Counted from the first letter of the stretch, positions 12,021 to 25,142 are shown. The stretch: 64,000 bases of DNA from Lunularia cruciata (GCA_948567375.1 OX419759.1:7222744-7286743), one strand, 5' to 3'. Notes: generated from the sequence alone by a model not told the origin. Numbers and translations are program-made.

Positions 12021-12150
12021 AAGGCAACCACATAGAACATGGAAGATGAAAGATGGAAGACCCCATCTTACCTTCTTTTCTCTCCGTATCCTTGTACGGC
12101 TTGATTGGGGGCTCTTTCCATCCTTTATATTTTTTACGTGGTCATCTTTC
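12021..12150. mobile_element. Inverted pair of retroposon family L 3' ends
   Basis: The left part (12021-12068) carries a diverged minus-sense terminus with GATGGAAGACCCCATC. The right part (12069-12150) carries a plus-sense terminus (TTTTCTCTCC, CTTGTACGGCTTGAT, TTTACGTGGTCATC). The two face each other and together form an imperfect foldback of about 130 bases. Similar head-to-head pairs occur at 26590-26720 and 33535-33725. Confidence 0.6.
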
Positions 12151-14915
12151 TATATATAATATATATATATGAATGAAAAGTGGAAATCCTCTCGAAGTCC
12201 CCGAACAAATATGTCACACAATTCTCCAAATTGATGGTAATGAGTTCCGTCATCATCTTTGGATGTCATGTGAGAAAAGGCGGAAGGGTTCGAAATTTAA
12301 CTGCCTTCGGACCTACACCTAGTTTAGGCTGCTAAATGGCACTCAATAATACTTAGACTTTCCCACCAAGGTTTTTTGTCTTCTAGTATTTACTTCTCGC
12401 CTCGGTTCCCCTCCAACAGTCAATACCCCTAAACTTCATTATTGCACGATTTCTAAAGCTAAATCAATTTACATCTAAATGATTTTTAAATAACACCTGC
12501 ATTGATTTCTTTATTGTTGAAGGATGATTTGTAATTAATAATCTGCATACGACGAATGGACAGAGATAAATTTAACCGACCAAGTTGGCAAGAAAGCTTA
12601 TCCGACATCCTTGAAGGTTTGACCGGCCATCGGTCCTACGTGGCTATGGACGTCAAGAACGTGACAATTGGAGACCCAAAGAAGTGGTTGCCAGCACGAC
12701 CTCATTCCATGCCAACAAGTCCGTCATAGATGCTTCCTCCAACACGTGGCACGGGGGTTCAGTTTTGTCTTTCTGTGGTGATTGAGAGTCAATAATCGTC
12801 ATAACTCACATCAGCCCAAGAGTTTGGATGGGACCTACATTCATTTCTTTATTAGAAGAAAATAAAGGAAGTGGGCAACACATATAGGATAAACAAGAAG
12901 GATAAGAAGCCGTCATTATCTTCTTCTTTCCTTAATTGCTTGATACAGTTTTCCTAAACAAATTCTATTAACGCATTCCAGATATGCATTCAAATTATTT
13001 CAAAATATACAAAAAATAAACTATTGACATCATGCTGGTGTAAAAAGTACCATATCGACAACGCTTCCATTCAGTTCGTGTAACTGGTTTTTGGCAACCT
13101 GAGAAGCCCCAGAGGACAAAAATGAGTTTTGCTAATTTCGTGATTATTGACATAGAGTTTAGAACTTGGGGATGTACGTGAGAACCAGAATCAGTTTTTC
13201 TCGTGTAATATTCGCTAACTATTAGTTTTCTTAAAAATGGAGAGGCGAAATAAATATTACTCTTTTGTCGCTCCTTGTTCTTGGTATAAACCGGAAGATT
13301 AATAGATATCCTCAAAATCCTTGACAGTAGTACTACACGACTCTATTTTCTACGGAAGTCTGGAATTCATTGCCGGTAAATAAACTATCCGTAGCTGCCC
13401 GGACATTGACCACATCCACTTCGACGGACAACTGCGAGGCTGTTCTAGTGAAACTGCAACGTGGTAGCATCCACCAGTAACTTCCCGCAAGATAGGATAG
13501 TTATTACGTATAATAATGTCCTGTCAAAATAAAAGCCATTTTTTTAATTCTTGAAACTCTTATATAATGGGAAATGAAAATGTGAAAGTAGATTGTGATA
13601 TTACGGAATGTTGAAAACCTCATAATAATAAGGGATAACAAGTTTTCAAAGTGCGTATCGATTCGACAAATTTACTCTCGATGAGAAGTTTACTCTGGGC
13701 GACGCGAGTAAATTCTTTGCAGATTCATGAGAGGGTCATTTTGGATGTGGTGGTGAGATTGACAAAACTCGCGTAATAATCTCCGGCACCTGTCTAATTA
13801 ATCATCGCTAAATGCGAATTCAAAGTGTGCTTTTCGACTTTGCGTGCAACGTTAATGTCTAGATTGTTTGACAATTTTCGAGTCATGCAGTCGTCGCTGG
13901 GAGTTGAAAGTACGATCCTTTTGTGGATTAGAGTGCAGCCCTGATGAGGTCCAAGTTTCTAATCCCCTGTGTTTTCTGCCAAATTTCTGGTCGCCTACTG
14001 TGGTAGTTGAGGAGAATCCAGCGCCTCAACGGACCCACCATGATGGGTTACTATCTCGATGGAAACCAAACGCTGTCAAGAACATCGGGAACGCTGACTC
14101 TTGTCCAGAGCACCTCGAACTTTTGCCATTGACTGAACTATAGGCGGTTGTTCGGACTTTGGAGTTGAGGAAGAACGGAAGACTATAGGTTCTGTTGTGC
14201 AACGAAACGCATATCCTGCCAAATTTGGTTGTAGATAATCCCGAAGGCATGGTTTCGCAGGCGTGTACCTGGGTAGGAGTGCGCACCCGTACCATCTCTA
14301 GAAGCTTCTTCATCTAATGCTACGTCAAAAGTGTTAAGTAGTTTTGTCCCCATGGCGCAGTGACTTTGCAGTACAGGAGAGACGCCCCCCCGGCCCCCAC
14401 CACCAACCTTGGTTCCACAGGAAAACAAACTTCAATCAGCCGACGAAAACGAGAAGTGATGGGTTACCACTTTGTAAATCAGGTGGCCTTTAATTTGAGA
14501 ACGATGAGTGGAGAACGAAACTGCGTGCAAGTATGGCAATACTCTTAAGCTGCAATACTCACGATTGGACTACAATATTAAGCGGAAGTACCTAATTGCC
14601 TTCGTTGGAGTATGTAGAAAATGAGTGTTGTATTGAGAGGACAGGGTTGAACGTGATGTCCTTGGAGCATTTGCATATATATGGTACACATATCTTGTTT
14701 CTGTATAACTTTGAGAAAAGTTCAACTCCTCTTATGACAGGTGCCAGCCTAACAGCTGGTAGCCAGTGAGGCTTTGCAGCTTTCTTCAAACAGATGAGTT
14801 GCAGACGATCAACTGCAGATTATTTAGTGGATTGAAGCAGCAGAATAAATATCAGCATAATAGAATATATTCAGAAAGCAGTCTGGAGGTGAAACAGGTG
14901 AAGCAATTTCAGAAA
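12151..14915. other. Gene-free stretch
   Basis: Apart from a short TA-rich run at 12152-12171, I see no repeats or convincing coding sequence. An open frame at 13868-14143 lacks recognisable domains. Confidence 0.4.
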
Positions 14916-14993
14916 CGTCTGGCGGTGTCGTCTGTCGTCACTTTCTAAGCAGGTTGAAGACGACACCGCCAGACGATCAGAAAACGTGACGAC
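14916..14993. repeat. Nested inverted repeats (two interleaved arm pairs)
   Basis: The 18-base arms 14916-14933 and 14958-14975 are exact reverse complements (CGTCTGGCGGTGTCGTCT and its complement). The next bases, GTCGTCAC at 14934-14941, are the complement of GTGACGAC at 14986-14993. The two pairs are interleaved, so the structure could fold in two mutually exclusive ways. No coding role is apparent. Confidence 0.85.
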
Positions 14994-16010
14994 TACTATC
15001 AGAGTGTGGATAGAAGGATGTATGCTGAACTTGTCGCTGAGGTCTCCAAATGAAAGCCTAATTCTCTTGTAAGATGAGATTGAACTTTGTTCGACCATAA
15101 ATTATGAAAGCTACCTCCCTTGCACATTGAAGACGGCATTCACCGTCATCGGAAATGATTGTGCAAGCCGATATCTTGTACGGACGGAGTAAAAGCTTGA
15201 CGACGAATCAATCCAGCGTCATTCAGTTGTCTTGTAGAATGCAAAATGTAACCTGTCTCGTTATTGACAGCTTCTATAGTAGTTGAAATGAACTAAAAGT
15301 TCACAGAAAGTCCCCGTTTATCCATCCTCTTAGTCTTCGTGCATTAAAACCTGGAAGGTACAATACGTACAGAACATCGAGCAAAGTCCTCCGGGCACAA
15401 AGGCTCTGTAATCCTATGGACAATAGCACCACAACAACCACTTGTATGGCACCATGTCGTTTTACTTACAATACTACACTCTATTCTCCCGATTTCTCCC
15501 ATCAGTTTAAATGCAGAATTTATGCCTTTGGCCTGCTTCATGTGCGTACCATACTGTACAGTAGCGTGCTGGAAATGCCTTCTTCCCTTCTCCATTACAG
15601 GCTATCTAACATGTGAGGAGCAGGCACTGCAATTCAGAGGAGTCCGTTCTGTGTGACAATCGGATACACGATGATGCCATAGTCTACGCTCTGCCAAAGA
15701 AGGGCTGAAAAGACACGGGTGGGCCAGCACCTGCAGCAGAATGAATAAGCAGGCACAATACGGGTTCGGATTTGGGAGGTTGAGCCTCGCAGTCTGAGAG
15801 AAGGTACAGTAGCACTGTAAGGTACGTACTAGGACCTAAGGTCAACTATAACTGCTGTCCCCACAGTGGCCTACTGTAATGTAATTATGTCAATGCTACC
15901 GTAGGGCATGAACAGTCCTTGAGGGACCTTGACCTCCTTCGCTGGACGCCTTTCAAGATGTTTCGATCAGATTTGGTAGAGGCCGGAGTCAGCTAATTTC
16001 TTGTTTATGG

Positions 16011-16110
16011 GGTAGTCCGACCACAAGTTTTCAATGCAATAGTATGGTGAAGATGGAGTAGGTCCGGCCACAAGTTTTAAAGTTTTGGATGCAATGGTAT
16101 GGTGAAGATG
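16011..16110. repeat. Two-copy direct tandem repeat, about 50 bp
   Basis: GGT(A)GTCCG(A/G)CCACAAGTTTT is followed by ATGCAAT(A/G)GTATGGTGAAGATG in both copies. The second copy has a small insertion (AAAGTTTTGG). The DNA around it shows no gene. Confidence 0.8.
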
Positions 16111-18677
16111 ATATCTCCGACAGTAATCAGAATTCATTGCTTTGGATGACAGAGCGGATATTCGAGCCAAATCGCCCACTTATTCGCAGTTGACCTTAAA
16201 CGAATATCCGTATGTCGAAAAGTCTGTCAAATCTGTGACGAACATGAACGCGTCCAGCAAGCACTGTGCTTTGAACAGCGATACTATCATGCTTCCCAGG
16301 ATACTGTATCTTGTCTAAATTGCGGAAATCTGTTTTTCGCCCTAGTTTGAATCTCAAAGCCGTGGAAGTTATCCCCGTGGGAAACCGCAACGAATATTTG
16401 GCAGGGATGGAGATTATTACGTGCGAGCAAGAACCTCTGTGGTAAAACCGAGGAAGAAACATCACTAGAAATACAAACGTGAAAAGCAAATAATGAAGGT
16501 ACTGCCTAACGAAGGCGGATATAGATCTCAGAACTGCCAAAAAGAAAATTTGTCCAGTCCAGGTCCTGACAGAGTGGCTGTGCGCCAGAGAACGGAGTCG
16601 GGCCTCCTCGGCATGGCCGGTCGTGTGTAGCTAGGCCTGAAACTGCAAAGCACACCAGGTAGCTGTTCGTCCGTCCTCCACAGGCTCCCGGATTATGCTG
16701 AGGGGTGGAACAAAGCAGGAAAGTAGCCATGTGAAAAACTGGAGAGTTTCTTTATCTACAGTCTCCACTATTCGATTTCCAATCTTGATATCCCCTTCCA
16801 TATGTTGCTAAGCGAAGCACAAGGGCTGTTAAAGGGAACAGCACCGGCCATGGTAAACTTATTCCCGTACAAAAGGTTACTGGACACGACACTCTTCTAT
16901 AACTACAGAACTCGGTTGGGTCTGTCAAGCACTAATCATTGATTGAGGAGCTCATCAATCTCTGTCAATCTGCTCAGCGATGGAATCATTGAGGAATTAG
17001 GTTTTCAGCTTGGTTGGTCGGTGGAGGAAACCCGCACTTGCTCCCCGAAACGGAGAATTTACAGAACTAATTCTGTTTCTGAGATTGAAGGACTCAGACC
17101 TCACCACCAGATCTCCAGCCATGATAATACGAAGGACGATGGCCTGAGCAGTCAAGGGTGCCTTACAACCAGAGGTACGCTAGCCAGGTGGAGCGTACAG
17201 GAGGACGCCACGCCAGCCGAAGAAGAATATGTACAGTTCATCGAGTGATTACTTCACTTGAGTTGGTGTACGAAGGTACTCCGTCGGGAGTGGACTTGGA
17301 CTGCTCAGAGCATCAGAGACGGGCATCCAGCTTTAAGTTGACTGTACAGGGTAACCTGCTGGTTGGAGTCCTAGACCTCAGTCACTTTCGAATTTCAGAT
17401 TCGATCAAGATTTGTTACTTTCCTATCCTCGATACGCTCTCTGATTAAATATACCCACTGCCGGAAGTCGTGAGTACAGAAGGCGCAGGCGTCATTGATA
17501 TGTACTTCACTGCGAGAGCAACTGTTGAAACCCTCAAAGTTGCTGAGGACCTGCTGGTAATAGACACGGGTGCGGGGGCATGAGGTAAACAATCGGACTA
17601 ATAATCATACCTACAGGTTGGCAGTCTCAGAACTTGAATGAAGAGCGACAAGTGTGGGTCTGGCGTTTTTCTCGGCTCCTCTTAAATCAATGGTCTGCCA
17701 ACTTCTATATACAGTGGACTTGCTTTCCCAGATCTTCTTTATATATTCTTACTTTTCTCCCGACTTGTCTGAGAGGCGACTGACTCGCAGCGTGGGAAAG
17801 GATATGTGATTATTCACGTGCTGCTTGAAACTTCAGGGCGGATACGACATCTCCAATATGACAGGACGAATGCATGACGAGAGTCTGTTTCCTACTGGCA
17901 CAGGCGTCGCTTGCCTGACGTACTGGCTTCTTCGGAGGAACTGTATTAACAGCATCGGAGCTGCTGGACGACCTCACAGACCTAAGAATGAATTTGGTTA
18001 TGACTTGGAGCAACTGTGAATACAGAGTTTGTTAGGGCAGGACCCGTTCGAAACAAATCTGCAACTTAGTGAATAAGGGACGCGAGAGAAAAAAGGGAAC
18101 TGAAAAGTCTTTTAAACTTTACTTTCTTTAACCATCACACCGTGAAGCTTCTTCTAGGGTGGAAGTATCATCGGCATAGACCGCCATCAATCGAGATTAT
18201 CTCATTTTAAACAGATATCTCTCCATGCAAAAATAATATCCTACTTGTACATGAATCAAACTCGTACTGTACACTCTTCTCAAAAACCCTGTTCTGATAA
18301 ATGCCCGCCAGCCAAAAATAGCTGGGAATTGACACATCATTATCTATATACTCAGTTGGCAGAGGTGCAAGCTTTGCGATTCCACGATCATCGGGACGCA
18401 TCGAAATAGTGTAGTTGGAGTACGCGATTACGTGCTTTGTTACTGAATGCGACCGAATGACACTGTCAAATGCGCTGACAATCCTTCGGTCTGACTGTGC
18501 TCCTCAGGGGAATTGCTCGCGCCATTGTGTGAGGTTCTCAACTGGCAGTCGCTCACCATGCGGTGAAGAAGCCGAAGCCAATCGTATCTAGTGTATTGTA
18601 CATTGCGTTCATGCCTCCTGCGACTTCAAAATTGTCTTGCCATCTGGAAACGCATTTGAAGACTAAGGACAGCAGTG
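16111..18677. other. Gene-free stretch, includes the 3' flank of the next gene
   Basis: Open frames at 16943-17248, 17158-17448 and 17825-18019 are moderately long. The first has no ATG start, and none has a domain I recognise. The right end will hold the 3' untranslated region of the minus-strand gene that stops at 18678. Confidence 0.4.
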
Positions 18678-20489
18678 CTAACTGTGTGACCCGAGAAGTT
18701 GTCGAGAGTCTGAACTTGAACAATCTGGGTAGAACTTCGATTCTCCTTGCGAAGAGCAAATATCGTTGTAAATAGTCCTAGATATAGCTGAGTAAGTCTT
18801 ATGTACTACAAGCTCATCCTTTAAACCCTGCAGTGCTGCATATCTGACACCGTTCGCCTTGAAGAATATCGATCTTTGCTTGGAACCCGGTAAGGAATGC
18901 ACCGACGAGTCCATGTTGGTCATGACGTGCAATTTATCGGTGACACGCTTGCTAAGGACGGAACTTTTATGAACCAGAAAGTTGAGAAGAGGTCGATCAT
19001 GGAAGCTTTGCCTGCTCTTTCGTACCAAAGCGGCCACTCCTACAATTTCCGTACTCATTGTGCTCAATAGACTACGCACGGGCTTCATGCACCCCATTAT
19101 CAATCCCGTGCCAAGTACGGGTCTCTCCTTATCCTCCTCCTCCAGAAACTTCCATTTCTCCTTTCCATAAACCTCTTCAATGAACTGCATCTCTGGCCTC
19201 TCGATGTCAATGCTGCCTACGTGGGTACTCGACGAAATCTTTTTTCCTAGAGCTTCAACACCTTTACTATCAGATTCCGCTCCAATATGAGTATGCTCGT
19301 TCATCTCTTCTGAAAGTTCTTGGCGGCGGCCTACACTAGAAGCCTCCTCCGCTGCTAAGGCATTGTTCTTCAAAACATCATTCCGAGCAGTACGAAACTC
19401 GTTCCAAGTTTGATCCTCTTGGTATAGTATGAGACCCGAATCGAAAGCCTTCTTTCGAATTCCTGAGAAGACGTCCCCTATCACCAGAACTTCCCCAACT
19501 GCGGTCAGAAGCACGTTACGATATTTCGATTTCACCATTCCAAGAAGGATTTGATAACTAATCCATCTTCGGAGGCGTGCCGGTGGCTCCTCGATGAATC
19601 CTTTCAAGGCGTCGTCCGAGTCGAGGTCCTGCATCTCGAAGGCGACCATTGAACCCCAATCCCCCCAATCCACAGCGGCAGCCATTTCTTCACTTCGCAG
19701 TGTGCTCGAACCCCAAAACGCGTCTCCTCTAGGCTTCCCTTCTTCTCTAGCTTTCCAATAAGCCATAGCGTGGAAGACGCTGACGGTAGAATTCAATTTC
19801 GGGAACTCGACGTTGACAGAATCTGAACCCACATCTTGGAGAGTCCGTCCTTCATTAACCAATGTACCTTCAGTACTGCTTTCCTTAGTGTCTTTCCTGG
19901 TGTGGGCCGGGGCGGTGGATTGGTGTTCCAGCATGAGCTGCCACCAACTTTTTTCTTCCTCAGCGACTACGACGGCCATTTTCTTCGGCAGCGGGCTCGA
20001 GGGGAAGAGAAGGGCCACATCGGCTCTCGCAGTGACTCCGCTTCGGTGCAGCGTTCGTAAGAACAATCTCAAATCATCTGGTGTCGTTGTTTCCTCTAGA
20101 TGCGCCACAACTAGCTCGTTCATAGAACGAGTCCCCTTTCTGAACACGACGCCCATTCCATGAAGGGCTGTACTTCTTCTCCATTCCTCGTACTGACTTG
20201 ACGTACTTTGCAAGACTCTCCCTGGGCGACTTCGAAGAGACATGTGATCCGACCGCAGCCAGGGCTGATCGATCCCTTTCCATCCCGGATCCAGAGTACA
20301 AATAAGGAAGACGAAAATGGTGACGAGGAGAGTGGTTAGACAAAGGGAGATAGTGTTGCGAACAAAATGCGTGAATCTCTTGCGCGCGAATTTCTCAGTT
20401 CCTGGCAGGCAATCCAACGATCTTGACAGCCTCATGCTTGCAGTCCTAGACAGCCTGCAGAATGCTTCGGCGCAGAGGAGGGCTCTCAT
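18678..20489 (-). CDS. Type II membrane, glycosyltransferase-like protein (At4g12700-like)
   Basis: This is a single uninterrupted frame of 603 residues with stop TAG at 18678-18680. I chose the ATG at 20487-20489, the first ATG after an upstream in-frame TGA; the frame is open another 19 codons but without ATG. A short basic N-terminus is followed by one membrane segment at about residues 47-65 (SLCLTTLLVTIFVFLICTL), so the protein is likely a Golgi or ER type II protein. The lumenal part has blocks I associate with the plant family containing Arabidopsis At4g12700 and At2g04280, annotated as glycosyl-transferring proteins (DUF7780). These are GMGVVFRKGTRSM (111-123), FLRTLHRSGVTARADV (about 143-158), RRWISYQILLG (307-317) and GLIMGCMKP.RSLL.TMSTEIV (462-483). 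A charged linker at about 380-435 separates the last two. The biochemical activity of the family is not established to my knowledge. Family assignment is from memory of these blocks. Confidence 0.75.
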   Translation of the reverse strand: MRALLCAEAFCRLSRTASMRLSRSLDCLPGTEKFARKRFTHFVRNTISLCLTTLLVTIFVFLICTLDPGWKGIDQPWLRSDHMSLRSRPGRVLQSTSSQYEEWRRSTALHGMGVVFRKGTRSMNELVVAHLEETTTPDDLRLFLRTLHRSGVTARADVALLFPSSPLPKKMAVVVAEEEKSWWQLMLEHQSTAPAHTRKDTKESSTEGTLVNEGRTLQDVGSDSVNVEFPKLNSTVSVFHAMAYWKAREEGKPRGDAFWGSSTLRSEEMAAAVDWGDWGSMVAFEMQDLDSDDALKGFIEEPPARLRRWISYQILLGMVKSKYRNVLLTAVGEVLVIGDVFSGIRKKAFDSGLILYQEDQTWNEFRTARNDVLKNNALAAEEASSVGRRQELSEEMNEHTHIGAESDSKGVEALGKKISSSTHVGSIDIERPEMQFIEEVYGKEKWKFLEEEDKERPVLGTGLIMGCMKPVRSLLSTMSTEIVGVAALVRKSRQSFHDRPLLNFLVHKSSVLSKRVTDKLHVMTNMDSSVHSLPGSKQRSIFFKANGVRYAALQGLKDELVVHKTYSAISRTIYNDICSSQGESKFYPDCSSSDSRQLLGSHS

Positions 20490-23322
20490 ACTCGGTAGTC
20501 TGAGCACTCCCTCGTCACGCTTATTCTCCCTGCTTACACATGGCAAGCATCAAGTTTAGGCAACCGACAATACATCTCCTGTGGTATCCCTGTAGCGCAA
20601 ACATGACATAATGGAGGACACCGAGCCAACTGCTTTGCAATATCATCACTACTTGATAATAACGTACCTCTGTGGAAGAACTCTTGAGTTGCACTCGAGC
20701 TGTACTATGTCTCCCACAAATGATCAGCAGTGCTTCGACATTCCGTTCCACCCGACCTGATCACATGTACATGCCACATGCGTTGAATGCTTCCACTTCC
20801 AAAGCCCCACTGCAACTCTGCTACTCCCCTTCGCAATGCTTTGCTCTCCCCTGGACGCCCACACGCAGGCTCAATAATCATGTCGAAGATGCCAACAGCT
20901 ATCGGACTGATTCTCTCCGGTCCTGTAACGAGAAAGCTCACCACCACAAAAGATTACCTCCACCACAACTTCTTCGAGTATCCAGCTCTCGCTCATTCAT
21001 TTCCGTATCATAAATGCAGCAGAGATTTCTGTCATTAAACCTCCATAATTCTCGCGAGGCAGATTTCTGTCAAGTGACCGCGGGAAGGCAATCCAATTAA
21101 ACCTGCAATTGGACACTCAGCCATCCATCCACTAACGAACCCGACCTGTGTCAAAGTTGTCGAGAAACTCCAATCAACCTCTCCTCCTACTTCTTCTTCG
21201 ACCCTCCTTTCAGACCTCTACGATGAAATGACCACCTACAGCTCCACGACAGAAATTGAGTCGATGAAACGAACCAGTTACTTCAACACACAGCCCCCAA
21301 GAACGGCTCGTGTTTCTAGCGCACAGTAGTCAGCTTAGATGTTACCGGGTAGAATACACCCGTGTGTAATTTGAACTCTGGATGCATCGTGATATCAGCT
21401 ACTGGTGAACTCCTTCAGGTGCTCGGCCCAATCGCCCCTAACTTCTACTATAGGGCTTTCCTAAAAGTAGCTTTCCTGGAAATGGCGAATGAATCGCTGT
21501 GCCCCTCTTGTCTTTCGGCCTCCTTCAAACCGTGTTGCACTTGTCTTCACCGCGAAGCAATATCTTGTTAACACATGCAACGTTGGTGATCACGATTTTC
21601 CATTATGATTAAGGAAGGTAAGTGTGGTAAAGATATGACTAGCAATTACTGGTATTTAGTATTCTGAAGCGACTCAGAGAGTACTTTGACTTTATCCTTG
21701 TAGGCAGAAACAGACAGGGGGCCCGGTTGTTTATTCGTAAATGCAACTTTGACTGCCAGGATTGCAGCATATCAAGGTGGGTATCAATCTAGATACCCAA
21801 ATGAGCCATTACCGGTTAGTATTCAGATTCGACATAGCGAGTACTCGAATTCGATTCTTACGACCGTCTGCTTTTCATGTTTCTCTAGATGTAACGTAAC
21901 GGCATCAACCCAATCACTGCCTTTCAGTGCTTTTCAAAGTGATGTATCTCGATCTTCTCAAACACTCATCTTCCATGTTTCCTTCCCATTCTGTTACTAA
22001 GTTGGTTTAGTTTGTTTCTTTCACACACTGATTGCGCATGATCCAAACTACAATTCTATTACAAAATTCCATCAGATGAGGTGCCGTACGATAGCTGGAA
22101 ACCACACAACGTCATCTAGATTGTAACGAAGATCCTGATTTCCGCCAGAAAAGAGGTTCTATTGCAGCTGTGGATCCATGAGGAGAACGTCAGGACAACG
22201 TACTTGAGAATATATATCCAAACAACACCCTTGTGCAGTGGTGATATGTAACATAGAAACTAACACCAAATGATTAGACAGGTCCTCATTGTTTTAAAGT
22301 CTTCTCTTCTACTGCTGGATATTATCATATGATCCATTCTTCACGCCAAAAGAGAACAGAACGAGAGTGGACTCTATACTCATGACTTAGCTGATGACAA
22401 TGCAAACCTTGATTGATTGATCTGGATGGAATGGAAGGTGAAGAAACTTCTGATTTTTGTTAACCCGGTGTAACTAACAAGCGTGTTTGATGCTATGAGG
22501 AGAGCTATGGTTTATTCAACTCTTGAAGCTTACACTTGCAAGCATGATGGTAGATAACAAATATCATTTTTCTTCATTAACTACTCATACTAAAGCAAAG
22601 GAGGCTATAGAACATGTTGCTTGTATGTATCGTCAGCCAGCGCTTAAAATTTGCAGAGCTACATCTTTCTGCATGCAAGCCTTTCACGTGGTTATTAATA
22701 ACTATTCACAGAGGGGGATTGTAAAGAATGACGTTTGTGTCGACGAAATCCATAGGGACAAAGAATCCTAGCAAGGAAAGTCCAGTTACGAAAAGCAGAA
22801 TCAAAACAAACGGTATCCAAAACAAGACCAAAACTTCCGAATCAAAACTCAAAACTCTTTCTGTTCATGCATGATTGTCTATTCATAATAGAAGGTCTAC
22901 AGGAGGTCCAATAGCAACAGCTTCGAAACTCGAACCCACAGTTTATGCATGAGAAGATGGAGTCGAATCAGTATACTCTAGAAAGCAGTGGTCCTCGTGA
23001 AAATTGCTCACTTTAACTTCCCAAAAGCCACAATTAGTAAGTTACACTGAACCCTCACTTGTTGCCTATCAGTAGAGTGCAAGCTTCTCATTATTTAACT
23101 TGGGTAGAAATGGAAGGAAACGTAACATTTTTACAGAACCTCCAAATAGAAATATCACCTTAAGGGACGACCAGCCAGCCAGCCAGCCAGGGCGCCCCAT
23201 GTGGAGAATGAGGGTCTTTATTTTCCTGCGAACTGGTTAGCGGGCGCGAACGCTTCACGCGCTGGAGGCCCTTTCTGCCATAACTCCGCCTCACCAGCTC
23301 CGCTTTGACCATTCAGCCTGCT
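20490..23322. other. Gene-free stretch, 5' flank of the minus-strand gene
   Basis: The left end carries the leader and promoter of the gene starting at 20489; a potential splice acceptor (GTGTAAGCAG) lies just upstream of the ATG. A (CCAG)n run of about 20 bases sits at 23171-23191. No coding sequence is recognised. Confidence 0.4.
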
Positions 23323-23330
23323 TGTCAGTC

Positions 23331-23815
23331 ACTAGTTAGGTGGTGTCTTCCCTCTAAAATAGAGGGCGATCGAAAGCGCCGCGAAATCCGTCTCGATGGA
23401 TCACAGTACAGTCAGACGGGTAAAGAGTCAACCATCAGTCGGGTAACCACGGTACTTTTCAATCGGGACCTGGTTGGTTAAACTCCAGACTGTGAGTATC
23501 TTGGGACTATATTCCCGAATCTAGTCCAGTAGTAGGCCAACCTGGATTCTTTCCCCGACGTCTTTCTCTACTTACCGGTTTTCCTCAAAACGAGCCGGTG
23601 AAAACTACTGATTTTCTTCAACGCTGTGGTCAACTACAGTTAGTTAGGTGGTTTCCTCACCTCTAAACGAGAGGGCGATCGAAGGCACCGCGATATCCGT
23701 CTCGATGGATCCAGGTACTACACCTGCAGGTCAACCATGTTTAGGTAGGTAGCTTGGTTGTCTTCACTCTAAGATAGAGAGCCACGACAGAACTCGACGG
23801 ATTCAGCTAGGTCCG
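23331..23815. repeat. Family D ~100-bp repeat, three copies
   Basis: Copies at 23331-23412, 23631-23736 and 23737-23815 share TTAGGT(G)GT.TCTTC, a hairpin of the form CCCTCTAAAATAGAGGG (23350-23366 in the first copy), CGATCGAA.GC.CCGCGA.ATCCGTCTCGATGGATC and often a preceding GTCAACTACAGTTA. The stem is preserved by compensating changes (CCTCTAAACGAGAGG; ACTCTAAGATAGAG). The last copy is the most decayed. Confidence 0.75.
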
Positions 23816-24764
23816 GCACATACTGCGATTCCTCCGACTTCCGGTCCAAGCAGTTCTGTTACCAGTAGCCACGAAACTGTTTCTACAGAATCTTCTTGTA
23901 AAGATTCTTGGGAACAATCCGTACAGCTGATACACCCGATGTTCAGTGCTCTAAACGGAAAGCGGAATATTCCCAGCGAACTATTTCGAGCGTTGGCCCT
24001 CGACAATTGAGGTTAAATTTAAGTATATCGTGTGTGAAACCACAGAAAACTCCTTTATAGGAGGCAAGCACAAAGTAACGTAAGGAAATATTGATTTCAC
24101 TTTCTCAAAGTGGTTCCACATGATGAAACTGGGAAAGAAAAGAGTAATTCATTAACGCCAAAATGGGTTAAGGTGGTTTTGTAAACTGAAAAAAATCTCA
24201 GGTATGAAACTAGTCTTCTCACAAACACAAGCTTCGATGATTTAATCTTGGTGAATTTGTGAAGTATCACAAAGGAGTTATCGAGGATCCGCTGTAAGGT
24301 TTAATTGTATATATACTACGTATGTCATTATGTAATCACTTAATTAATTGAGTCGTATTAACACCAAGTTTATAAACATCACACAAGTTTGTTTAGATGT
24401 TGTTAATTAACATAAACAAATTTATAGAGTTCAGCTGAGTTTTTGGAACCATTCGAATGTGTATTAGGTAGAAATAATACAAAATGATAAACTATCTAGT
24501 TTACCATTTCATTTCGTACAACAAGAATTATCTTCTCCACGGTGACCCTCGAGTTCTTCATGCTTTTCCATTAGATTTTGCCATGAGCAAATCTAGTCCA
24601 ACTAGATTGAAGAAAAAGTGATCTTAAAACTTTCATTAATGAGAGGTTTAGATCAGGCTGGACACGAAAAAAGTCAATGTGCTCCCTTCCAATTTCACTC
24701 ATCTTTGATCACAATCGTTTAATACCTAACGGGGATTTAATTTTCAAACCGTGTTAACGGTAAA
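23816..24764. other. Gene-free, AT-rich stretch
   Basis: I see no coding sequence, RNA gene or repeat here. Confidence 0.4.
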
Positions 24765-24890
24765 AACGCGACTAAGTGTGAAGCAAGAAGGACGAGAAAA
24801 CCCCATCATTAAGTAGTACAAGAAAGAGACACAAGGAGGTAAAATGGGGCTAAGCCCCAGTAGTATCGATATGAGGAACCTCCCCCACCG
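24765..24890 (-). mobile_element. Retroposon family L 3' end fragment
   Basis: This is a diverged terminus (AGGACGAGAAAACCCCATC, AGTACAAGAAAGAGACA) followed by an intact GGGGCTAAGCCCCAGTAGTATCG block and ATATGAGGAACCTCCCCCACCG. It resembles the copies at 7543 and 36484. Confidence 0.7.
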
Positions 24891-25142
24891 TGTTAACTAA
24901 CAAGACGAAAGTTTGCATTGCAAAAAAAACAAAAATATAATATACAGATGTCATGTTTACATGTCAAATGGAATTGTTATACACGTAATTTTTTTAATGT
25001 AATAAACCTAAAATAGACTTGGGATTACAGTATGTGTCCTTTTGTATCCCATCATGTAGAGTCTTGTTGGGCTTTACAGAGTAAAGTATCTACTGCACTG
25101 TACCGTAGAACAACGTCAAGTGGATTTTCCGTACTCACTAAA

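Noticed and set aside
16943..17248. 101-codon plus-strand frame
   Set aside because: It starts with TTG rather than ATG, has no recognisable domain, and no clear splice acceptor precedes it.
20490..20546. Extra 19 codons at the start of the type II membrane protein
   Set aside because: The extension starts at TTG directly after a stop; the first ATG is at 20489.
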